Shown here one piece after another: positions 26,679-35,265 of a stretch of DNA of 64,000 nucleotides; the first letter of the stretch is position 1, and each line of letters opens with the position of its first letter. Made by a program: the position numbers and the translations under genes. This stretch comes from Alphaproteobacteria bacterium (GTDB taxonomy: Bacteria; Bacteroidota; Bacteroidia; Bacteroidales; FEN-979): assembly GCA_009928665.1 (NCBI GenBank), contig SACF01000005.1, forward strand, positions 81,474 to 145,473, given 5' to 3'. The notes below the pieces were generated by a model. That model had not been told where the DNA came from and did no database searches. It worked only from the letters and a program-made list of their open reading frames with translations.

Positions 26679-27110
26679 ATGGAACACTATCCGCCCATCC
26701 TCTATGCTGAGGATAATGCCAACGACATCGAACTAACCCTCATGGCGTTCCGGGAATGCAACCTGCAAAACAGAATTGACTTGGTAACCGACGGCCTTCA
26801 GGTGCTCGATTACCTGAATTATGCAGGAAAATACGCGGATCGCCCGCTTGAAAAACCGGTAGTGATCCTGCTTGATATCAAGATGCCAAAGATGGACGGA
26901 ATTCAGGTACTCCGGCGCATCAAATCGGATGAAAACCTGAAAACCATCCCGGTAGTGATGCTCACCTCCTCATCGATGGAGCAGGACCTCGTCGAAAGTT
27001 ATCATCTCGGCGTCAATGCTTATGTTGTAAAACCGGTCGACTTTCTTGAATTTATGGAAGCGGTCAGGAAAATAGGATCATTCTGGGCGCTGGTAAATAA
27101 AACAATTTAG
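26679..27110 (+). CDS. Rcp1-like single-domain response regulator
   Basis: 143 residues, a lone receiver domain. Acidic pocket residues Glu11-Asp12, the phospho-acceptor Asp66 in VILLDIKMPKMDG, the switch Thr in VVMLTSSS and Lys in YVVKPVD are all present. The loop between beta-3 and alpha-3 is of the Rcp1 type found with phytochrome-like kinases. It sits between the kinase (8 nt gap) and a hybrid kinase (its TAG is followed at once by the next ATG), so it probably relays phosphate among them. No output domain. Confidence 0.93.
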   Translation: MEHYPPILYAEDNANDIELTLMAFRECNLQNRIDLVTDGLQVLDYLNYAGKYADRPLEKPVVILLDIKMPKMDGIQVLRRIKSDENLKTIPVVMLTSSSMEQDLVESYHLGVNAYVVKPVDFLEFMEAVRKIGSFWALVNKTI

Positions 27111-29834
27111 ATGGAGTGTAAAATGGAAATCCTGAAAATTCTTATCCTCGAGGATAACGAAAACGATTTGGAGCTTCTCAAAGAAGAGATCAGTGCCAGC
27201 CTGAACTATGAGCTTCGCATTAACTGGGTTATTTCGCGTGATGATTTTATTTCGGCGCTCCGGGATTTTTCTCCGGATATCATTTTGAGCGACTACAACC
27301 TGCCTCAGTTCAATGGTCTGGATGCACTTATGATTTCGAAAAATTTCAACGTAGATATTCCGTTTATCATTGTCACCGGTACCCTCAGCGAAGAGGCCGC
27401 TGCCGATTCGATCAAAAGCGGCGCCTGGGATTATGTGGTCAAGGAACGACTTCACCGGCTGCCCCGCGCCATCGAAAATGCACTGGATCTGAAATCGGTA
27501 CGACTGAAGGCCCGCAAAGCCGAAGCCGAACTTAACCTGATGAAAGGGCAGGCAGATATCCAGTTGAAGCTGCTATGGGACGCCATCGATAAAGCGCCCG
27601 GTTCCGTTGTGGTAACTGCGCCGGACGGCACGATCCAGTTTGTCAATAAAAAGTTCGAACAGGTCAGCGGATATAAATCGGAAGAAGTGATCGGGAAAAA
27701 TCCCAGGATTCTGAAATCCGGTAAACACGACGCGAACTTTTATCAGGATTTATGGCGTACGATACTTTCGGGAAACGAGTGGCGCAGCGAAATGATCAAC
27801 CGGAACAAGGAAGGCGGCTTGTACTGGGAGGATGTTTCAATTTCACCGGTAACTGATGAAAACGGGAACATCCGTTATTTTGTTGGCATCAAGCAGGATA
27901 TCACGGAAAAGAAAGCGGTGGTTGAGGCTTTGAAGAAAAGCGAGCAATGGTACAAAGCCATATTCGGAAATACCGGAACTGCTGCGCTCATCATCGATGC
28001 TGATGGAACCATCTCCCTGGTAAACAGCAAGTTTGAGGAGCTTTCGGGAATGACCCGGTCGGAGATTGAAGGAACAAAAAAGTGGATGGAATTTGTGGTT
28101 ACGGAGGATCTTGATAAAATGCTTTCATACCACAAGGCACGAAGGGAATCCGGGAACAAAAGTCCGAACCAGTATGAGTTCTCTTTTTCAAGTCTCCGGA
28201 CCGGGTTACGGGATATTCTCCTGACGGTTGACATGATACCGGGTACCGACAAATCGGTTGCCTCACTCCTCGACATGACCGAAAGAAATCAGATCCTGAA
28301 GGAGCTGAAGGAGAGTGAGGAGAAATTCCGGCTGATAAGCGCCTCGGCGCAGGACGGTATCATCATGATCGATGCGAAGGGGGAGATCGTATACTGGAAT
28401 CCCGCGGCTGAAAAGATCTTCGGATACACTTTTGAGGAGGTGAAGGGAAAGGACCTGCATCATTTTATCGCCCCGGAAAAGTACGCAACCAGTTATCCTA
28501 ACTCTCTCGAACATTTTCAGAAAACAGGAACGGGATCTGTCGTCGGGAAGGTGGTCGAACTGCAGTCACAGACCAAGAACGGTGCCTCAATTGACATTGA
28601 ATTATCAATTGCCCGGATGCAAATGCCTGATGGATTTGGGGCTGTGGGGATTGTTCGCGATGTTACCGACCGGAAACAGGCCGAAACCGAACTGATCCAG
28701 GCCAAGGAACGGGCAGAGGAGAGCGATCGACTGAAATCGGCATTCCTGGCCACCATGTCGCATGAGTTACGGACTCCCCTGAACGCGGTTATTGGTTTCA
28801 GCGATCTGATCGATGCAAACATGCCGATAACCGAGATTGAAGAGATGGTAAAGATCATCAACAAAAGCGGTAAGCATTTACTGCGGATCATCGAATCGAT
28901 TTTTGAAATATCGATCCTTGAAGCAAAAGGCGCCCGGTTGAGAAAAGAGGATTTTAGTTTGCCTGAATTTTTCGGCTCCCTCAAGAGCTATATTGCCAGC
29001 GAACTGATCAAACAGCAAAAGGAGCATCTGGCCATCACTTTTAAAGCAGGTGAGAATTTTACCGGAACCCGGCTCAAAACCGACCGGTCGCGACTGTTCC
29101 AACTCATATCCAACCTGCTGAACAACGCGATCAAGTTCACAGAATCGGGAACGGTAGAGTACGGGTATTCCATTTCCGGCCAGACCGTCACTTTTTTTGT
29201 CAGGGATACCGGTATCGGCATCCCACATGATCAACTGGATCTTATTTATGAGAGATTTCGGCAGGTTGATGATACCCATACACGGGAGTATGGCGGTGTT
29301 GGGCTAGGTCTCTCTATTTGCAAAGAGATCGCGAACCTGATGGATGGGAAAATATGGGCGGAGTCTGATCCGGGAAGCGGATCCATCTTTTATTTCAGCG
29401 TTAACGGCATCGTTGTGACCGTTCCGGAACCGGCGGTTGTGACAGGAACTCCGAAGAAAATATACGATTTCTCCGGTAAAAAAATCCTCGTAGTGGAGGA
29501 TGAGGAAAATAATATTTCATTTCTTGAAACCATTCTGAAAAAGACCCGGGCAACCCTTCTTTTCGCGCACAACGGGAAGGAGGCCATACAGCAGTGCAAC
29601 GACCATCCCGACCTGGATCTGGTGTTGATGGATATCAAAATGCCGGTGATGTCGGGCGATGTGGCTACCGTCCTGATTAAGGAAAAGAGAAAGGATTTGC
29701 CTGTCATCGCGCAAACGGCTTACGCCACCTCGACCGAGGTCGGGAAATATAAGCAGATCGGATTTGACGACTATATTACGAAACCCATTGACCGGGAACA
29801 CCTGACCGAGGTGTTGGCGCGTTACCTTGAATGA
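27111..29834 (+). CDS. Hybrid histidine kinase: REC-PAS-PAS-PAS-HK-REC
   Basis: 907 residues, soluble. The N-terminal receiver has Asp61 in ILSDYNLPQFNG; PAS/PAC modules occupy about 150-268, 275-395 and 400-525; HisKA has FLATMSHELRTPLNAVIGF (His551); the ATPase shows NLLNNAIKFT, DTGIGIPHD and GVGLGLSICKEI; the C-terminal receiver has Asp841 in VLMDIKMPVMSG. Two receivers around one kinase suggest input from the upstream regulator or kinase and internal phosphotransfer. No DNA-binding or enzymatic output. The start may be ATG 27111 or 27123; the first abuts the previous stop (translational coupling). Confidence 0.94.
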   Translation: MECKMEILKILILEDNENDLELLKEEISASLNYELRINWVISRDDFISALRDFSPDIILSDYNLPQFNGLDALMISKNFNVDIPFIIVTGTLSEEAAADSIKSGAWDYVVKERLHRLPRAIENALDLKSVRLKARKAEAELNLMKGQADIQLKLLWDAIDKAPGSVVVTAPDGTIQFVNKKFEQVSGYKSEEVIGKNPRILKSGKHDANFYQDLWRTILSGNEWRSEMINRNKEGGLYWEDVSISPVTDENGNIRYFVGIKQDITEKKAVVEALKKSEQWYKAIFGNTGTAALIIDADGTISLVNSKFEELSGMTRSEIEGTKKWMEFVVTEDLDKMLSYHKARRESGNKSPNQYEFSFSSLRTGLRDILLTVDMIPGTDKSVASLLDMTERNQILKELKESEEKFRLISASAQDGIIMIDAKGEIVYWNPAAEKIFGYTFEEVKGKDLHHFIAPEKYATSYPNSLEHFQKTGTGSVVGKVVELQSQTKNGASIDIELSIARMQMPDGFGAVGIVRDVTDRKQAETELIQAKERAEESDRLKSAFLATMSHELRTPLNAVIGFSDLIDANMPITEIEEMVKIINKSGKHLLRIIESIFEISILEAKGARLRKEDFSLPEFFGSLKSYIASELIKQQKEHLAITFKAGENFTGTRLKTDRSRLFQLISNLLNNAIKFTESGTVEYGYSISGQTVTFFVRDTGIGIPHDQLDLIYERFRQVDDTHTREYGGVGLGLSICKEIANLMDGKIWAESDPGSGSIFYFSVNGIVVTVPEPAVVTGTPKKIYDFSGKKILVVEDEENNISFLETILKKTRATLLFAHNGKEAIQQCNDHPDLDLVLMDIKMPVMSGDVATVLIKEKRKDLPVIAQTAYATSTEVGKYKQIGFDDYITKPIDREHLTEVLARYLE

Positions 29835-29851
29835 TTCTTTTACAACCCCGA

Positions 29852-32569
29852 CTACTTAACCGTTAGGGTTCCCCGGAGTCGTATATCTTTGGAGGATGCG
29901 CCGATGAGAATCCTGAAATCCCCCGGCTCGATCACCCGATTCAGTTTGGCATCAGGCATCTTCAACATGTCGGGAGTTATTACAAACCTCACGGTGCGGC
30001 TCTCACCGGGTTTTAACAGGATCCGTTGGCACCCTTTCAACTCCTTCAGGGGCCTGGCCACGGAGGCATAAAGATCTTTGATGTAAAGCTGGACCACCTC
30101 TTCCCCGGCAACGTCGCCGGTATTCCTGACCTTCAAAGTGATTTGCAGGGTATCATCCCGTTGGATTCCGGCAACTGCCGGCTCCAGATCCAGATATTCG
30201 AAAGTAGTGTAGCTGAGCCCGAATCCGAACGGGAACAGGGCCTCCCCGGTAAGGTTTTCGTAGTCGTCGTTTCTACCGGTGGGTTTGTGGCGGTAATTGA
30301 GGGGTAACTGGCCTTCTGCAATCGGAAAGGTCAACGGAATCCGGCCGGCCGGGTTGAAGTCACCAAAAAGGATATCGGCCACTGCATGTCCCCCCTGCTC
30401 GCCGGGATACCAGCAGTGGAGAACAGCCGGAACTTTTTCAAGCCAGCGATCCATGGTGATTGCACTCCCGCCGGTCAGAACAACTGCCATGGGTTTTCCA
30501 AGCTCCGCCAAAGCGATGATCAGGTCTTCCTGATGTCCGGGCAGGTTCAGAAACGCCCGGTCGCGACCCTCACCCTCTTCTATTCCGGCGACAACAACGA
30601 TGTAATCGCATGTTCGTGCAGCTTCAACGGCCCGGTCAATCGACTCCTTCCAATCCGTTTTTATACCATAGTTCCATACCAATCGCAGCCTGACCGATCC
30701 GCTGGTCTCAAAGAACTCAATACGGATCCGGTATTTCCGGTCTTTGACGAACGGAAAATCGGCGACCCGGGTGCCATACGATCCTTTTACCCAGTTATCA
30801 ATAACCAATTCGTCATCCAGATAGAGCCGGAATCCGTCGTTGCCCTCCAGTCCGATCCTGAAAGTCCCGGTTTCGGGCGCCTGAAGGTAACCGGTCCATC
30901 TCACCGAGAACCAATCGTAGGGAAGTAAAGGGTCCGGTGCGTAGAGGGTCCATCTGAAATCCACACCCTCGTCAGTCCTGACAGCTTTCGGCGCTCCCTC
31001 CAACCGGGGATTGTCGAAGTAGAAGCCGGTCAAACCCCTGAGCGGTCCTTCTGGTGATTCATGCCACAGCAATTCAGGAGTCACGACGTGTAATTCGGGT
31101 GAACTTCTGCCACAACCCGGTTCATAGGTGACCCGATGGGGATACCGGGCCCGGATCCCTTCAAGAATTGATACTTTTTGATAACCGGACCCGCTGTAAC
31201 CGCCCAGCCTGGCTTCCGTGGCATCAGTTCCGATCACTGCCACCGATCGGACGGTATCGGGAACAGGTAAGGTCCGGTTCCGGTTTTTCAGCAGAACGAT
31301 GGCTTTACGCGCAGATTCCCGCGCCAGTTCCAGGTGTTCGGGCCTGCCCATCCCATTCATGGCTGAAACCGTATCGGTATATGGGTTCTCAAATAATCCG
31401 AGTTGAAATTTGGCAGTCAGCACGCGTGAAACGGCCTGGTCGATGGCATCGGATCTGACACTTCCGTCAAGAAACGGCGGCTGGAATAATTTGTAATGTT
31501 CAAAGTCAGTCTGAAAAATCACATCCAGTCCGCTGTTCATAGCCTTAACAGTGGATTCATGATAATCGTGCGCGGTCATATGCAGGCAATTGGAACCTCC
31601 TGTTGCGCTTGCATCAGAGATGATAAATCCTTTGAAGTTCCACTCCTGCTTTAGCTTCTCCTCGAGCAGCCAATGGTTTGCCGTACAGGGGGCGCCATCG
31701 AGTGAATTGTATGCCGCCATCACCGAACGGCTCCCGCCTTCGCGGATGCATGCCTTGAAAGGAGGTAAAAATGTCTCCTCGAGCATCCGTTCATTGTGTT
31801 CGACCGGATAACTATCGCGCCCACCCGCACCGGAGTTGGCAACGAGGTGTTTCGGACAGGTGATGATCCCTTTTTTTTCGAATTCCGACACAAAGGCGAC
31901 GCCCATTGCCGAAACCAGCCACGGGTCCTCACCATAGGTCTCCTCGGTTCTTCCCCAGCGGGGATCCTCGGCAATGTTGACGACCGGCGAGAGGACCATC
32001 CGGATGCCACAGGCGCGGGTCTCTTCGGCAATGGCTTTTGAAACCCGGTGCATCAGCGAAGTGTCGAAGGTGGCTGCGAGGCCGATCGCCTGCGGAAATG
32101 CGGTGGCGCTACCCTGACACAGACCGTGCAACGCTTCCGCAAAAGGAATGATCGGAATCCCCAACCGGGTTTTCTCCCGGAAGAATTTCTGTGCCGCGTT
32201 AATTCGTCCGGCCAATGCCGGGGCCGAAACACCCGGGGTCAGCCGGATGATCCGGGCATCGGGATCTATAGCCGGATCGCCGCCTTCAAATCCGAACACT
32301 CCCTTTAAATACCGGTCCTTGGGTTGATCCCAGGATTCGGTGAGCATGAAAAGTTGCCAGAACTTCTCCTCCGGCGTCATCCGGCCCAACAGATCAGGCA
32401 CCCGTTTTTCGACTGGCAATGCAGCATTCCGGTAATCACCGGGAACCTGGGTAATGGCAACCAGCGGTGCGAAAAGAAGTACCAACAGCATTCCGGAGAA
32501 AAGGATCAGGCGAAAGGATCTGACCGGAAATTCCGGGATCCTGGTATGGGTGAAGGGTTCAGCGCTCAT
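29852..32569 (-). CDS. Glycoside hydrolase family 3 enzyme with PA14 insert
   Basis: 905 residues with a signal sequence after a basic N-region (hydrophobic core about 20-40). GH3 motifs: MVLSPVVNIAEDPRWGRTEE, the substrate-contact KHLVAN (240-245) and the nucleophile in GFIISDASATGG (Asp319). A PA14 domain (about 505-650, WTGYLQAPETGTFRIGLEG) is inserted in the second GH3 domain, and a fibronectin-III-like domain ends the protein. Such enzymes are beta-glucosidases, xylosidases or related exo-glycosidases; PA14 shapes the active-site entrance. It lies 5 nt downstream of the fucosidase in the same operon and converges closely with the hybrid kinase at 29834. Confidence 0.93.
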   Translation of the reverse strand: MSAEPFTHTRIPEFPVRSFRLILFSGMLLVLLFAPLVAITQVPGDYRNAALPVEKRVPDLLGRMTPEEKFWQLFMLTESWDQPKDRYLKGVFGFEGGDPAIDPDARIIRLTPGVSAPALAGRINAAQKFFREKTRLGIPIIPFAEALHGLCQGSATAFPQAIGLAATFDTSLMHRVSKAIAEETRACGIRMVLSPVVNIAEDPRWGRTEETYGEDPWLVSAMGVAFVSEFEKKGIITCPKHLVANSGAGGRDSYPVEHNERMLEETFLPPFKACIREGGSRSVMAAYNSLDGAPCTANHWLLEEKLKQEWNFKGFIISDASATGGSNCLHMTAHDYHESTVKAMNSGLDVIFQTDFEHYKLFQPPFLDGSVRSDAIDQAVSRVLTAKFQLGLFENPYTDTVSAMNGMGRPEHLELARESARKAIVLLKNRNRTLPVPDTVRSVAVIGTDATEARLGGYSGSGYQKVSILEGIRARYPHRVTYEPGCGRSSPELHVVTPELLWHESPEGPLRGLTGFYFDNPRLEGAPKAVRTDEGVDFRWTLYAPDPLLPYDWFSVRWTGYLQAPETGTFRIGLEGNDGFRLYLDDELVIDNWVKGSYGTRVADFPFVKDRKYRIRIEFFETSGSVRLRLVWNYGIKTDWKESIDRAVEAARTCDYIVVVAGIEEGEGRDRAFLNLPGHQEDLIIALAELGKPMAVVLTGGSAITMDRWLEKVPAVLHCWYPGEQGGHAVADILFGDFNPAGRIPLTFPIAEGQLPLNYRHKPTGRNDDYENLTGEALFPFGFGLSYTTFEYLDLEPAVAGIQRDDTLQITLKVRNTGDVAGEEVVQLYIKDLYASVARPLKELKGCQRILLKPGESRTVRFVITPDMLKMPDAKLNRVIEPGDFRILIGASSKDIRLRGTLTVK

Positions 32570-32574
32570 GGGTT

Positions 32575-33939
32575 TTAAAGTGTCAATCCGCCCTTTCCAC
32601 GGTACAACCGCAGCGGGGTTTTCAGTTCAACTTTGACCACTGTCATGTATTTGTCAAGAGCAGTTTCGGGCAGTTTGATATAAACCAACCCGGGAACCGG
32701 CGACCACGATATTTTTCCGACGATTTTGAAGGTCACCGGTTTAGCGGATCCCACGACGGATATCTTTTTTATGGAAGTGTTCAATCCTTTCAGAACTATT
32801 TCGCCCGTTTGTTTTCCGGGTACGAAAAGATAGAGGATGGTCGAATCGCGCGATAGGGTAGAGGGTCCGTAAAAATGTCCCGGGGCCATCCCTGCCAGGG
32901 TCCCGAAAATGGCTTCCTTGTATTTCCCGGTCCAGTCGCCCAACTCCCTGAGCAGATGAACCTGTTCCTGTGGGATGGTTCCATCAGATTTCGGGCCGAT
33001 ATCGAGGAGGAGGTTGCCTCCCATACTGATGACATCGGCAAAAATGGTGATCACCTCATAAGGAGTTTTATAGCTGGTGTCGCGTTTATAGTATCCCCAC
33101 GAGTCGTTCAGCGTCATGCAGAGTTCCCAGTAAGGCATCGATGGTCGTGACACCGGAAAGTTCTGCTCGGGGGTTTCGTAATCACCGAAGCCTTGTAACC
33201 GCCCGTTGATGATGGTTTGCGGCTTCGAGTCGAGGATCATCTTCCTGATTTCTGCCGCGTTCCATTCATCTGCGCTGTGCTCCCAGTCGCCATCGAACCA
33301 CAACAGGTCGGGATGGTAAAGCGCCAGCAACTCCCCGATTTGCCCGTGACAGAATTTCAGAAACCGGCTCCACCGGGCAGGATCATCCTGAATTTTATAA
33401 CGACTCGAATCTTTCAAAAAACCCGGGTAATCGGGGTAACTCCAGTCGATCAGCGAATAATATAATCCTGTTTTGATGCCATTCCTGCCCAATTCTTCGA
33501 CGAATGGGGTCAGTACATCCCGGCGGGCAGGGGTCGCTTTCGGTACACTCAGGTCGTTCATCCCTGTATTCCAAAGGGCCACTCCGTCGTGGTGTTTCGA
33601 GGTGATCACCACGTACCTTGCCCCGGTATGCCGGATCAGGCTGACCCATTCCGCAGGACGAAAGTCCGATGCGGTGAATTGTTCCTTTTGGGCCATGTAG
33701 GCTTCGTGACTGATGTGTTTGTTGTGGAATTCCCACGATTCGGAGGTGTTTCCGGTGGAGTAAATACCCCAGTGGATGAAGATACCCAGTTTAGCATCGG
33801 CAAACCACTGCATTTTTCCCGGGTCGCCCGCCGTCGGTGCAGTTTGCGCGACGACACGGTACACAAAGGTAAGCAGGAGTATCAGCAACGAAATATGTTT
33901 CAAACAGGTTTTTGGGAAGCAAGCGTTTTTATTTTTCAT
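32575..33939 (-). CDS. Alpha-L-fucosidase, glycoside hydrolase family 29
   Basis: 454 residues from ATG 33939, whose first codons overlap the end of the aldolase gene by 11 nt; an alternative ATG at 33963 would add 8 residues. Signal peptide about 1-31. GH29 features: WFADAKLGIFIHWGIYS, VVITSKHHDGVALW and the nucleophile in PDLLWFDGDWEHS (Asp216). The acid/base is not obvious from motifs alone, as usual in this family. It should release terminal L-fucose from glycans in the periplasm or outside. The overlap with a fuculose-phosphate-aldolase-like gene makes fucose use a natural reading. Confidence 0.94.
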   Translation of the reverse strand: MKNKNACFPKTCLKHISLLILLLTFVYRVVAQTAPTAGDPGKMQWFADAKLGIFIHWGIYSTGNTSESWEFHNKHISHEAYMAQKEQFTASDFRPAEWVSLIRHTGARYVVITSKHHDGVALWNTGMNDLSVPKATPARRDVLTPFVEELGRNGIKTGLYYSLIDWSYPDYPGFLKDSSRYKIQDDPARWSRFLKFCHGQIGELLALYHPDLLWFDGDWEHSADEWNAAEIRKMILDSKPQTIINGRLQGFGDYETPEQNFPVSRPSMPYWELCMTLNDSWGYYKRDTSYKTPYEVITIFADVISMGGNLLLDIGPKSDGTIPQEQVHLLRELGDWTGKYKEAIFGTLAGMAPGHFYGPSTLSRDSTILYLFVPGKQTGEIVLKGLNTSIKKISVVGSAKPVTFKIVGKISWSPVPGLVYIKLPETALDKYMTVVKVELKTPLRLYRGKGGLTL

Positions 33940-35200
33940 GGTGATAGGTTTTGTTGAGTTCATCCAGTTGTTGTTCCGTGAGGCGGCAGCAGCGGCCGAA
34001 CGAACGGGTCAGCGCCATCGACTGTGCTGTGAATTCTGCCAGTTCAAGCCGGTCGAATGCCTGAAATAATGAATGCCCGGTAACTGTTACCGAGTCGTTC
34101 GCGATAATCAGGGTGGTTGCATCCCGGAAAGATATTGGGATCAGGGAGGGATTGCCGATCGCTTCGCTGAAATTCAAAAGATGCAAATGCTGTAAAAAAA
34201 GCCAGGATTCCGGAAGGGTCGCGGGATCCGGCATTTGTTCCGTTATGGCATGTGCCATCAACCAGGGTGTATGGGTCGTAATGATCGATTGGATTTCGGG
34301 GTTTTCCCGGTAGATCGATTGATGAATACCGGTCAGGTAATCCCGACCGGTATTTTCTTCTGAAGGATCGACAGTGACCCGTCTGAGGTCGCTCGCGGTT
34401 AATTTCCTTCGCTGACCTGATGGAGGTGTGATCAGAAAGTGCCCGGGCCGGTGTCTGACCGAAATCATCCCGTAGGAGTCGGTCATGAGCCCATGTTTCA
34501 GTGATCGTTCCAGGAACCGGATAATTTCGTCAGCACGCTCTGATTCTTCAGCCATGATTTGTTCTTCTCCCGGTACCGGAGGGGGATCGGGGCGGCTTTG
34601 TATTGCCATTTTAAGAAGGGATTCGCTGATCACTACCGGATTTCCGATTTCTCTGGCGTTCAGAATGGCCCGGGCGCAGAATTCCAGAACCAGAAAGCGG
34701 TCATAAGCCTCCGCCAGATCTCTCCCGCCAACCATAATGCCATGGTTTTCGAGGATCACCGCTGAAAATCCCTGAGCGAATTCACCAGCCATGATGGCTC
34801 CGAGCCTTTGGCTTCCGGGAAGGGCGTACGGGGCATATCCGACCTGACCGCAACTTTTCCAGGCTGGATACCAAACTCGGGTATCCGGAATCTCATGTGC
34901 CAGGCTGAAGGCAACCAGGGCGGGAGAATGGGCATGGAGGAGCGCCCGCAGATCGGGCCGTTGCCGGTAGATGGCCTGGTGCATGGGCAGCTCAGAGGAG
35001 GGACGCAATTTGCCGTTATGGTTTCCATCGGGATCCACGACTACTACATCCTGATCCGAAAGATTCCCTTTATCGGTCGAACCCGGTGTGATCCGGATGA
35101 CATCACCTTCATCGCGTACCGAAATATTTCCTCCCGAAGCGGTGGTGAGCCCGGCCTCATAGATTCGGTTCAATACATCCGCAATTTCCTCGCTTTTCAT
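33929..35200 (-). CDS. Tandem class II aldolase/adducin domain protein (fuculose-phosphate aldolase-like)
   Basis: 423 residues made of two class II aldolase domains. The first (about 1-195) keeps the zinc and catalytic set: Glu70 (SSELPMH), His89 and His91 (LLHAHSP) and His153 (ENHG). The second (about 225-410) is degenerate: the corresponding sites read TGIHQ, ITTHTP and IANDSVT, so the metal site looks lost. Family members include L-fuculose-1-phosphate aldolase and L-ribulose-5-phosphate epimerase; pairing with a fucosidase favours the first. No signal peptide, hence cytoplasmic. The stop overlaps the fucosidase start, indicating coupled translation. Confidence 0.88.
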   Translation of the reverse strand: MKSEEIADVLNRIYEAGLTTASGGNISVRDEGDVIRITPGSTDKGNLSDQDVVVVDPDGNHNGKLRPSSELPMHQAIYRQRPDLRALLHAHSPALVAFSLAHEIPDTRVWYPAWKSCGQVGYAPYALPGSQRLGAIMAGEFAQGFSAVILENHGIMVGGRDLAEAYDRFLVLEFCARAILNAREIGNPVVISESLLKMAIQSRPDPPPVPGEEQIMAEESERADEIIRFLERSLKHGLMTDSYGMISVRHRPGHFLITPPSGQRRKLTASDLRRVTVDPSEENTGRDYLTGIHQSIYRENPEIQSIITTHTPWLMAHAITEQMPDPATLPESWLFLQHLHLLNFSEAIGNPSLIPISFRDATTLIIANDSVTVTGHSLFQAFDRLELAEFTAQSMALTRSFGRCCRLTEQQLDELNKTYHHEK

Positions 35201-35265
35201 GGTAAATCCCGCAACATACCGATCTCGACACCGCCGTTTTCCGGGCTGACCGGGATCGATCCTGA

